This document shows, piece by piece, positions 1 to 11,000 of a stretch of DNA of 64,000 nucleotides. The notes beneath the pieces were generated by a model. It had not been told where the DNA came from and searched no databases. It saw only the letters and a program-made list of their open reading frames with translations. Positions within the stretch are counted from its first letter, which is position 1; each line of letters begins with the position of its first letter. The DNA lies in contig SSNU01000333.1 in NCBI GenBank assembly GCA_012064415.1, positions 78,415 to 142,414 of the forward strand. The letters are read 5' to 3'. This stretch comes from Gyrodactylus bullatarudis (Eukaryota; Platyhelminthes; Monogenea; Gyrodactylidea; Gyrodactylidae). The position numbers and the translations under genes are program-made.

Positions 1-333
1 AATTAATAATTCTCTATAGTTTATTTTAAATAGTGAAATTTATTTTCATTCAGTTTTCTTTAGTAGTGTAATGTAAAATCTTAGTAAGAAAAAATTAAAT
101 TAGAATGAATCATATGGACCAATCAAAATGAATTTCATAGTAATTTATTATTTTTCATTGAATCGAGAGCCTAACCCAATTATTAACCTTGAGAATAAAA
201 CCACACTTTGTAATATACTTTGCAAAATATTGAATGATATGATACTCATTAAGAGACAAATACTCAAGTCACACACATAATCGTGTTCATTCGATTTTTG
301 TGAGAAAAATCAATAATTTTTAGTGAATTTTAC

Positions 334-2555
334 CTGATCAGTATCCCAAGCCATTCCTGGAAGAGAGGAATCAGTATTGTTCAAAGCCTTTGATCCTTTC
401 AGGCAACGTAGACGTCCCCTACGCATTTTGGTCATGCTCTTTTGAGTGGGAGAGTTGACTTCTTGATTGTCATAAATTTCATTGGAGACATCTTCATCTT
501 CAATGTCCTCTATCGGGAGGGAATCATCATCCTCTTGTGAGATATAACTACTGGGCTCTGAAATATTTCGACTTTCATCATCATGGACCAATCGATTATC
601 TGATTTTAAACAGCTAAAACATAGTGGTTAATTTGGTGCATTTTTATGTTGAAAAAGATGGACTTACTGTTGACATTTTTTGTGAATTCTGGCCAAATTC
701 TTCATCTGTAGGTGACGATCCATTTTTTCGGCCAACTCTCTGGCCAGATAGTCATCATTAGAGGATATTGAAACATCAGAAGAATCGCAGCCTACATTTC
801 CTTGGAAATCGAGGTCTCTATTATAGCTGAGATACTTGGCCGATGAAGTTGTATTTCTACGTTTTGGAGTAATCATTGATTTGTTGATTCGACGGAATGG
901 TCCTTTTACCGGAGACAAATTATAGCCCTTGTCGATATCTAGAAAGTAAGAGGTTTTGCTTGGTCAGGAAAGAGTTAAACTCCGAAATAAATAAAAATGG
1001 ATGAGCCTTTTCGAATGACCTTTGAAAGAACGAAACTAAATCAAAAGTACAAAGAAATATTTTTCACTTGAATTGCAGAAATAAAATACTCTGAGTGAAT
1101 CTGTGAGTCGCTTTTCTTGTAAACAATGTGGTGAATATATGAGATATTGCCAATTTTATACTGCAGCAATAGAAAAAGGGAGGTTTCACAATTCTCAAAT
1201 GGAGAAATTGTTACATTATCAAGTTTAACATGAGTTTATAATTGGTGCTTGTAGTGAAAAAAACAAATTTCTCAAGGTGAAATAAATCTGATTGCATAAA
1301 TATATATGTGGAGATTAACACTAATGTTTAGAATAAATCATTTAATTTATAACACACAAGATTTGGAGGTCACAAATTAACTCGAATATTTTTCTGGTAC
1401 AGAAACCTGTAATATTTACTTTTGGCTAATTTTATTGATTGAAATTTGTCTAAATTCATTTCAACAGTTTCATAATATGTTGATAATTCACTTAGTATTA
1501 ATAGTTTGATTCCCTTCTCAATTATCATGAGAGAAGAATGGATCATAGAAAGTAGACTTTTTTCACAGCTTATAATATTCTCTCACATTCGTATTATCTT
1601 GTTATCTGATATATTGATACATATTATAATTGTTATATAAAGCCACATTTACGAGAATCTACATACAGAAGACTCAATAGAAGAAAAGGCTGATAAAGAA
1701 GGTATGAAGAAGTTAAAAACCATTAGAGAATAGAAAGATTTGGCTCTATAGAAAGATTATGAAAAAGAATATGAACTTTTATGAATATACATGGTGTAAT
1801 AAGACAAGTGTTTTATTCACTCTAAGTGTGTAATATGAACACGGTTTGTACTCAAAATCTTTAACTAAAGAGGGTCTTGTTCAAGTATAATTACAAGAGA
1901 GTAAATTACTAACAGGATGTCCTTCTTCGGGATTTCTTCACGCGCAAGGAACTGCAATCGGATCGGTCGGCATCAGCAGAAAATTCATCGTAAAAGCTGT
2001 GCTTATGTGCTTGGTTGTCATAGGCGACATCAGGTCTGCTAAAATGTCTAGACTGTCTCATTATGAATAAATCCTGATTGTTCTCATCACGACACAGGTG
2101 CTGAGGTGATCTTGAAGTGAAAATAAGTTTAGATTGAATTTCAAAATACAAAAGGTCAATATGCGCAGATAAAGTGAAAAGTTTTCATTTATCGTACAAA
2201 ATCAATAGGCTCACTCGATGGTTTCTTCAACATTATCATGAGTTGTACTGTTATTTTTTCCCTTGTACAGGTGGAATGTGGAAAAAGTCCCATCAGAGAA
2301 ACGAGAATAGTTCAAGTTACTCCTGACGAAGCCGCTATCTTGATTCAAGTTCAATGAAGCACTTCGGTACATTCGATTAAATTTGTATTTCCGAGAGATA
2401 TTGTTGAAAGAGTCCGTATCTTGCATGTAACATCCGCTATCTGAAGTTTTAATAGGAGAATCAGCTGATAGATACGACAAAGCTTGTCTATGCAAGTCAG
2501 AGATACGAAATTCATCATCAAACTCATAGTTGATAAATAGGGAAAATTGACTCAT
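334..2555 (-). CDS. Unrecognised disordered protein, 5' part of a spliced gene (gene A)
   Basis: I do not recognise this protein. Four exons join in phase: 2555-2215, 2110-1914, 938-668 and 613-334, giving 363 codons from ATG at 2555. The last exon ends at a good donor (CAG|GTAAAA, 333), so the gene runs off the left edge of the window. The product starts MSQFSLF and is low-complexity and Ser/Asn/Asp-rich. It has basic patches (TPKRRN, RRGRLR) and an acidic stretch near the end, and no membrane segment or known motif. An upstream acceptor (ctcccaag|GAGC, about 2590) and a donor-like AAG|GTGAAT (about 2663) suggest a non-coding first exon, which would put the transcription start just downstream of the paired CCAAT boxes at 2716-2746. 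Exon structure is well supported; function is unknown. Confidence 0.55.
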
Positions 2556-2639
2556 TATTATTCTATTTTCATCAGTATAGCTCCTTGGGAGATTATAATA
2601 CAAAATTGAAGTTCATCAATAGTGCACACACAAGTTGAA

Positions 2640-2746
2640 GACAAACACTCTAGAATTCACCTTCAAGTACTCAATGCATGTATAGTATTTAAATTTGTAT
2701 ATTCTCTCAAAGTGACCAATCAAATAGAGTTATTGTCTCAACCAAT
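2640..2746 (-). promoter_or_regulatory. Putative promoter of gene A with two CCAAT boxes
   Basis: On the minus strand two ATTGG boxes (CCAAT at 2716-2720 and 2742-2746 on the plus strand) lie 26 bp apart and are followed by an AT-rich TATA-like stretch. The first usable ATG of gene A is about 160 bp downstream. The same two-box arrangement precedes the small gene at 27229. This is inferred from pattern only. Confidence 0.35.
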
Positions 2747-3432
2747 GAAAAGACGCTATGAATTTGTGAATTTAAAATAGCACGCATGTAGTACGCATGT
2801 ACAAAATTTAATTACATAAAATGAGAAATGTATAATCATAGCTATAGTGGAAGAAAGTAAACTTTTCTTGACTCCAACGGGTAGAAAGAGGAATGTGTGA
2901 TTAATAATAGGAGACATAATTCGTCCCCTCAAAATACACTCCCAAATTTTTAAGGCGTTGACCATTATAAAGGAGTTTAAATAGGAACTAAAATTCATAT
3001 TTAACAAACTACTCAGCAAAAAAGGCATTAATAATAACAATAATAGCTCAGAGGGTAAAAAGACTAATGAAAAGTATGCAAGAACTAAACTAAAGTATCG
3101 ATTTGTTTTGGGAAATTGTGCCCACATTTGAATAAATCTTAAATCAGATTAGACTCATTGTAGTATTATTAGTAATAATTTATTACTACTTGTACGGGAC
3201 CACTATGAGAGACAAGCATTTATTCTCAAAGTCTTTTTCTTCTTAAAACTTCATAGAGCTATTGATATTCCTTTCAAGCCTCGTTTCCCCTTCCCCCTTT
3301 TTTTGTTTCAGGAGGGATTGGGAAAGGGGATTGTTATGGCAATGTAGACATTATTTCATCAAAGATAAAAGACTTGCTTTTTTTGATTGACTCGGGAGAA
3401 TTCGAGGATCTTGTTGTGGACGATAAAAAGTT
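2747..3432. other. Intergenic region with nothing assigned
   Basis: Between gene B's stop and the promoter of gene A I see no supported gene. A 123-codon hydrophobic minus-strand reading frame (3127-2756) exists, but its composition looks like what AT-rich DNA gives by chance. There is a T/C-rich run around 3285-3305. Confidence 0.4.
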
Positions 3433-5937
3433 CTAAATGAAAAAGTCTATTAGAAAGTTGACAGGTTGAGACTTGACTTGTGCAAAATTTACATTTTTCA
3501 AAGTCTGCAGGCTACTGCCCAGGGAGGAAGATGGTACATCATGGTACTTTGAGGGGGTGGGCGCTAGACAATCCTCAGACATGCCAAAGAGTGAATAATG
3601 ACCCAGATTATTATCAAATGTCTCCTGGGTATCTTTAAACCGGGACAAGAGCAGAATTTCTATCTCCAGGATACCGAGCCAAATTTTCGAGCAGTCCTCA
3701 CGAATTGTGAGAGCCTCCATGTGAAGAGTGCGCAATAGTTCAAGGGGTATGTCTTCTTCTTGTTCATGATTCAACTCATTGGGCTTGTCTAGTAGCACTG
3801 TCAACAAGGAAATCATGTCGTTGAGAATTCGGCTGGCCAATTTTACATCATCTTTTTTCTCCTGGAAAAAATTAAGAAGAAAAAGTGTGATTAATGATGT
3901 AGATACTTTAAAGTAGTTATGATATTACCTTATTAATTAGCATGAGTTGATTCTGTTCATCATTGGTGAGCGTGTACAAAGTTCTGACTGACTGAATATC
4001 TAGTGAGATTGAAGGTTAAAAGGATGACTTACCGATGGTCTCAAAGTCCTTCATCCATTTTCGCACTCCGTCCAGATCAATAAGAAGATCTATCAATTGA
4101 ATCATGAGTTAATGTAATTGAGAATGAAAGAATCAAGTACTTTCTAAACTACAAAGAGAGAGTAGCACAACTTGTATTAGATTAATTAATGATTCTCAAA
4201 GAGACTGAATGGCCCTCTTCTTCTTTTAAAACGAAAACGAAAGAGAGAGTATATTCAAGAGCACAAAAATGACTTTTGATGTGTACGACTGTAGAAGAGA
4301 ATACACTTTGCATTTGTATGAATAGACACTGAGAGAGAAGAATATTATTACACTACTGTATCGAAATAAGTCAAAAGATTGGATCAATTCATATAAACAA
4401 GTCTAATTAGGTGAATTACAGCTAAAGCTTTTTGATTTAAAAAATATGGGGACAATTCTTCCTTGCGTAAATGGTTTAGAGAATTTACAAATTTACTTTT
4501 AAATTTTTATTTTTTGAGATAATAAAATATCGATTAATTGGATTTGAAAATTAATTTTGATTAGTAAGCAAAATCGAATGATTCACGAGAATTATGATTG
4601 AAACAGCTAAAAAAAGTTGAAAATCGACCACATGTTAACTTTTGGTAACTATTATCAAATTCATGTTTATGCAATACTTTTTGATCGAGCCTAGCCAAAT
4701 GGAGTTGTAGCAAATAACTGTTTGATAAAATTATTAAAAAGAAAATAATAAACCAAGTCGAATTGAATAAACTTTAATACTAAGATACTTTTTATACTTT
4801 AAATAATATCCAAGTGATTTTCTATGAAGAAAATCTCAAATCAAGACTATTCAAGATTTATAGAAAAATTCTCAATCTAAAAATACCGTATTTTATTGAA
4901 ATTGGAAACGAAAAAATATTTTTCAATGATCAGCTGTAGAGGAGTTTTTGCGGAATAAATAAAATAGACACTTTATGAGATTATAACCAAGTTTGTGGGA
5001 AAATTAAAATAAAGACAATAAAAAGCAGGCTTCGAATGATGAGAAAATCAATAAAAGCCTAGGTAAAATTTTTGTGACGATAGAACACTGTTATAATATT
5101 GATTCTTCAATTGTCTGGTTAATTAGAAAAGTAAAGGGGTGGTAAGGGAAGAGAAAATTTTTCATGCATGACCAAAAAAAGACGAAAAACAGGGGAAATC
5201 AATTAAATAAAAAGTGTATGTAACCTCTAGATCATTGTTATAAAAGAGAGGATTCCCTCCCAACTTGAATCACAAATCAATTATAATAACAATCTATATT
5301 GGTTTGACAGTTGAATAGAAATAATTTCGATCAAGCATAAAATAATAACTGAATTAAAAAATACTTTGATGGATGCTGTAATCAATAAATCCCTCATGAT
5401 TTATATATAATCAAAACTTGCGAAAAATAGTGGTGTATTTTAAATTCGATTAGCAAGCCTTACAACACTAAATAATTAATTTACAAATTGTTTGAGAAAT
5501 TGATGAGTTCAATTGAATAACAAAACAAGTTTAAAGAACAAAATTTAAATTGAAAAGACAAACAATAAACTAAAAGGAACCAATTAGTAAGTAAAATTTA
5601 GTTAAACGAAAAGTCATTTATGAGATAACTACTATTATAAATACAGAGAAAAAAATTACAGAATAACAAAACTATGAATAAACTCACTGTTATAAGTCTT
5701 TTTATAATTGTAGAATGGATCGAAGGAGAAATCATGGGAAAAACTATGATCGACGTTTATGGAGAATAATTTTGACTTGGTTTCGCTTCTTCTCTTATTC
5801 AAATTCTTTAATTTCATCTAAAATGATGTTATCAATAAAAGATTTACAGTTCTATTGTAATTGATAGAATAAGAACCATCTGGTAGATGAAGATGTTCTT
5901 GAAGCCGTATATTTCTGTTATGAATCTCATGATCCAT
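3433..5937 (-). CDS. Unrecognised helical protein, 5 exons, 258 aa (gene B)
   Basis: I do not recognise the family. Exons 5937-5848, 5817-5688, 4089-4033, 3999-3929 and 3861-3433 join in phase to 259 codons including the stop. The first intron (5847-5818) is only 30 nt, GTAAAT...TTTTAG, and contains an in-frame stop, so it must be removed or the start must be the second-exon ATG at 5817. The middle of the product (VRKWMKDFETI, NDEQNQLMLINKEKK, ILNDMISLLTVLL) is predicted helical, possibly spectrin-like or coiled-coil; the C-terminus is polar. The gene is divergent from HADHB, whose start codon is 149 bp away, so they probably share a promoter. The 1.6-kb intron 4090-5687 shows no other gene. 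Confidence 0.6.
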
Positions 5938-6086
5938 CTGTTTATTATAATTTAAAATAAAAAAATTTTTGAAGAATGAACGTAGTAAAATAAAATTCTC
6001 AGACTAAACTTGTGTTGTTTGTCTGGAAAATGCTGGTGTTTATTCAAAACCCTAAGATCATTCCATAGTTTTCATTCCGATTAAAA
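5938..6086. promoter_or_regulatory. Shared promoter region between gene B and HADHB
   Basis: Only 149 bp separate the divergent start codons. No clear TATA or CCAAT box is evident; the call rests on the head-to-head arrangement. Confidence 0.35.
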
Positions 6087-7912
6087 ATGCAGATTTTATT
6101 CGGTAAAAATATTTCTTCTCTTAAAAATATTCTAACGAAGAATATATCTGTTAGCAATAGTCGTTACAAGTCAACTTCATCATCAAATGGCTCGGATATA
6201 GTATTATGTGAAGGTGTTAGGACACCTTTTCTTGTAAGTGGTACACAGTACAACTCGTTAATGCCTCATCATCTTCAGAAAGAGGCATTTAAAGGACTTT
6301 TGAATAGGACTAAAGTTAATCCAAATGATATTGATTACATTACTGCTGGTACTGTTATTCAAGAAGTGAAAACTTCAAATGTAGCCCGTGAGGCCGCTCT
6401 CGCTGCAGGATTTAATACTAATACTCCAGCTCATACTGTCACTATGGCATGCATTAGCTCAAACCAAGCTATTACCGCAATAATCGGATTAATTAACTCA
6501 AAATCTATAAAAACAGGTGTTGCTGGAGGGGTTGATTTCATGTCTGATGTCCCTATCAGACATAGCAGAAAGATGCGACAACTTATGTTGAAATTTCCCA
6601 AAGCTAAAAAGCTCCCTGATCGAATTGCACTGGTTGCACAAATGTTGAATCCATCCAACTTGACCCCAGAACTTCCAGCCGTAGCTGAATTTTCATCCAA
6701 CGAGACAATGGGCCATTCGGCAGATAGACTAGCTGCTGCTTTTGGAATCTCGCGAGAAGATCAGGACAATTTCGCCAATCGTTCTCATACTTTAGCAAAA
6801 AAGGCTCAAGATGAAAAGAAACTCCACGATGTCTTATCCATCAAAATTTCCGCTCAACCCAAGACCATCTCAGAGGACAACGGAATCCGCCCTTCTACGT
6901 CAGAAGTGATGAAGAAATTGAAGCCAGCATTTATCAAACCACACGGGACAGTCACAGCTGCAAATTCTAGTTTTCTCACTGACGGAGCATCAGCTTGTCT
7001 GATCTCGACCAGAGAAAATTCCCGAGCCAAAGGTTGGAAACAACTGGGTGTACTCAAGGATTTTGTCTATGTCGCTCAGGATCCATTTGACCAGCTTCTC
7101 TTAGGTCCTGCCTATGCTATACAAAAGTTGGTACCTTTTTTTATAAAGAAATTCCTATGTATCTCAAATTCCATTCTCAATAGATAACTAACTTTATCAA
7201 GTGATGGCTTAGAGTATTGGGATAAACTTGAAAATATTTCTCCATGATTATTTCTCCTGTCATCCGGTTATCTCTTGTTATCATAAACTAAAAGACATAA
7301 CATTCATTCTTCGTCTCAATCCTACAATAATAATAATGTCAATGTGTAATTGTAGTTTTGGGTTTAAATGTATTTCTATCAGAAAAAAACTATCAAAAGA
7401 GAAATATAGGAAGACATCCTGGAGAATCTTCTAATAGACATTTTAAGCATTTTTTTGTTTCGGAAAAAAATCGATTCTTTGACCTGGTAACGTTTTCTTG
7501 GTTTTTTATTACTTGGTTTATAGAGAAAAAAATTAGAAAATTGATTTTTATTTTTGCCTGTTTATTTATTGAATTTAGACTATTAGCGCGAAACAAGTTG
7601 ACCCTGAATGATATTCAAGTCTTTGAATTACACGAAGCCTTTGCTGGTCAGGTTCTGGCCAATCTTGCTGCCATTAACAGTGAACGATTCTGTAATCAGC
7701 ACATGAACTGTTCAGCTCTCGGAGACTTGCCCATGGACAAATTGAATACTCGAGGGGGTAGTCTAAGCCTTGGACATCCATTCGGTGCCACAGGCGTACG
7801 ATTGGTTACAACAGCTTCCCATCGACTTCGTGAAGAAGGAGGCCAACTTGCTGTAGTCGCTGCATGTGCAGCTGGTGGTCTTGGCCATGCCATGCTTATT
7901 GAAGCTTGCTAG
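6087..7912 (+). CDS. HADHB: Trifunctional enzyme subunit beta (3-ketoacyl-CoA thiolase, mitochondrial)
   Basis: Last step of mitochondrial long-chain fatty-acid beta-oxidation: CoA-dependent cleavage of 3-ketoacyl-CoA, in a complex with the alpha subunit at the inner membrane. Two exons, 6087-7126 and 7579-7912, encode 457 aa (human about 474). The donor AAAA|GTTGGT is weak but is the only one that keeps phase with acceptor gaatttag|A and the family alignment ([17 protein letters not shown]). The N-terminus is basic and Ser-rich, as in a mitochondrial presequence. The thiolase nucleophile is Cys122 in TMACISSNQ. The other catalytic elements are His365 (LHEAFAGQ), His413 (LGHPFGATG) and Cys443 (CAAGGLGHA), so the enzyme looks intact. 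AATAAA at 7998-8003 is the likely poly(A) signal. The next gene's first acceptor is only 95 nt further on. Confidence 0.95.
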
Positions 7913-8098
7913 AATTAATTATGCAATCAATCGAGATAATCATTTTTTATTCTTTCTACAAGATATGAAAATATTTTCCACTGTGATTTTGAATAGAAAT
8001 AAACTTTTATTAGTACAAATCAATGCAGTCTTCAACTTTTTCCTTTAATCAATATCTCACCTTGTTCTAATCTTTATTAATACATTTTTCCTTTGCAG

Positions 8099-11000
8099 AA
8101 CATTACAGAGTCCTGTTATGGATCAGTAGATAGAAACAAGCCAAAACTTTTCAAAGATCAATTCTTTTCCGAAAAGTCAAGTACTGTTGATAGGACAAAG
8201 GAAATGCTCTCAGTATCAGATAATAACACTTCCTCGTTTAATTCTGCTGCCGAGAGTGGTAATTCTCTTGTCACAGTTGTCGAAAAACAGCCAATCGCTC
8301 AATCAGAGGCAGACTTGACCAAAATCCATAGACAAAACTCTAAGAAAAAGCACGGTAAAAAACGCGGATCCTCCGCCAACTCAATCAGTAGCATCTCAAA
8401 GTCTGGATCCACATCAAGGTAATTTTAACAAATAAACTTTTATAATTGAGCAGACAAACTGGTTTTTTTTGATTGGTCGAAATACTATCTTTTGTATTAT
8501 AGTTTCATGATTGAGTGAACAATGTTGAAATAACTCGTAAATCTCATTTCCTATTTTGATAAATAAAATACAATTGCATACTGTAGTTTGTCTTTACAAA
8601 TGGTTTTTTAATTTGAAACAAATATGAAAATTATAGTTATATTTGTCGTCATTTTTATCAAATTTTACTACTTCATGAGTTCATTGTAAACATAGAAATT
8701 ACCACTTTTTCATTAAAAGTTTTATAGCCATCTCGTCAGATCAACCGTAAGGAATGTATTATGAAACTCACTTTTAATAGATCCCGATCGAATGCTAGTC
8801 GAACAGTGACAGTTTCTTCCCACAATTGCTCTAGTCATTCATGTAGCTACTCATCAAGTGCATGTTCTGGTTCCTTCAGCTCAAGTTATTCATCTTCCTC
8901 ATCTGTATCGTCTGTCTCACTATCACAAAAGAAACAAATCGCTGAGACTAACTTGATCACAAATGAAAGTCAAGAGATTATCATGTCAATTGACAGTCAG
9001 GAAAAGATTGTTGAAATGGAATCTGAAGGGATAAAAGAAACTGTGGATACTACCGAGAAAAAACCTGAAGAAGACACTCTCAATGAGACCACGAATCAAG
9101 GACAAAATTATCAAGAAACTAATAATCAAAATATCATCAACTCAACTGAAACCAAGTCGACAGAGGATGACGGAGAAAAGTCCAAGGCAGTCAATTCCGA
9201 ATTATTCTCTTGTTGTGCATGCTGTAGGTGTTGTGCTAGCCATTATCCACCAGAGCTAATCGTTCTAGTATCGCCAGGCTCATTCAATCCGGTCACCATG
9301 ATGCATATGAGAATGTTGGGTGAGTTTATATTTCTAATGCAACACAGCAAGTTTCCATATGGATTGACTTAATTCGTTTGATTCCCTTCCACATTTCATC
9401 TCAAGACAGAACAGTAATAGGTTATGCACTTGTCTAATTCTCTCCTCTTACCTCGTCTTTAAATGAAAATTTTTCTTTTTAAATTTAAAAGACTAGAATT
9501 TAAATACAAGAAAGAGATGAGCAATTTTGATGTGAGATGATTAGAATTCATCGATGTTCATTCATTACAAGTTGATTTACTTGACTTTTTTTGAGTAACA
9601 ATTCCTCTCCCATCAGCTATTGCAGACGATCTCATGGGAATTTCCATATTACCACTACTAATGATAATGATAATAATAAAAGAAGATGAAGATTAGTTCT
9701 GTCTTTGTATGTTGTGTCTTCATTGATGATGGTAAAGATTTCAACTAAACATATTTTCTTTTCACAATCCTTAGAATTAGCTCGTGACGCTATTGAGAGA
9801 ACATGGGAAGTCGATACTATTCAGGACGGGAAACTAGTACGTAGGTCGAGCTTCCATCGTCTACCAAAGAGAGTTAAGGACACAGAGTCTGAAAATAATC
9901 CAGTGTCTCCAGTTATCTTGCCAAGACGACAGGTTGTTGTAGCTGGCATATTCTCTCCCGTATCAGATGGATATAAAAAAGCAGGCCTTGAAAAGGCCAC
10001 TTCTCGTCGTCGCCTCTTACGGCTTGCCTGTGCTTCCAGCTCCGATTGGCTTGCTGTCGATGACTGGGAGAGTAGCCAAGAAACCTGGACACCAACAAGA
10101 GTTGTCCTTGAACATTTTCAAACACGCATAGATAGTATTACCATGAATATTTGGAAGAAGCTTATTGAAAAGAGCACCACAACATCTTCCACAACTGAAA
10201 TAATGGATCAAGAGGAAACTTCCACTTCACTATCGCATACGAATGGACTTCCTGGTGTTGCCACAGACAAATGGATAACAGGAAAACTGAACGATGCTAT
10301 TGAGAAACATTTTAGTTGGACCAAACAGCCTTCAACTTCTAAAAGTACGATTCCTTATCCTTACATTAATTGGATTTTACACATGTAACTTTTCATTTCC
10401 CCTTTTTCAGATGGAAATGATAAATTATCAAGCTGTAATTGCTTCTGCAAACAATCAGATAATGCTCAAACTGAAAATCTTTTGGTTGATGAATGTCCCA
10501 AGGTTCGAGTAAAACTTGTTGGAGGAGGAGACTTTCTCGAAAGCATGGGAAAGCCAGGTGTCTGGGATCCAAGTGATGTAAGCAGTTTATTTCTATTGAG
10601 ACAATGATGCCCATTAGAATTCTCACTCGAGGCTTTCCTCAAGTCAAGAGATTGCCATTGTAGAAATAGAATTATTTTGTGCAAGGATTTCCTCCGTGTA
10701 GATAGTAAAGCTCTATTTATTTATTATTAATCCCATATGGTGCCTTCTTACTGTATCGAATCTTATCACAAAATAAGTCATTTAAAATTTCGAATGAAAA
10801 TTGTGAAAATGTTTATCTTGGCAGAAAAACATGTCTTTCAACAAAAGTGATTGTCTGGAAAAGTCTATAGATTTTATTTATTTAATTTTAAATTTCAATG
10901 AGGTATTTTGTGGAATAAGAATAGATTAGTTAATGTCATCTTTTTTGAAGCCTCTCCCTTCCAAGAATAATTGATTGAATGCATAAACTGAAAGCCATTG

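Noticed and set aside
2756..3127. 123-codon hydrophobic minus-strand frame
   Set aside because: Composition is what AT-rich antisense sequence gives; no splice sites, homology or promoter of its own.
7127..7187. Thiolase ending at the stop near 7187
   Set aside because: This would remove the catalytic His and second Cys; splicing to 7579 restores them.
8761..8834. ATG at 8761 as the NMNAT start
   Set aside because: In-frame upstream acceptors would be phase 0 and do not fit exon 8099-8418, whereas acceptors at 8835, 8847 and 8880 do; the upstream exon is clearly coding-like. It remains possible as an alternative start.
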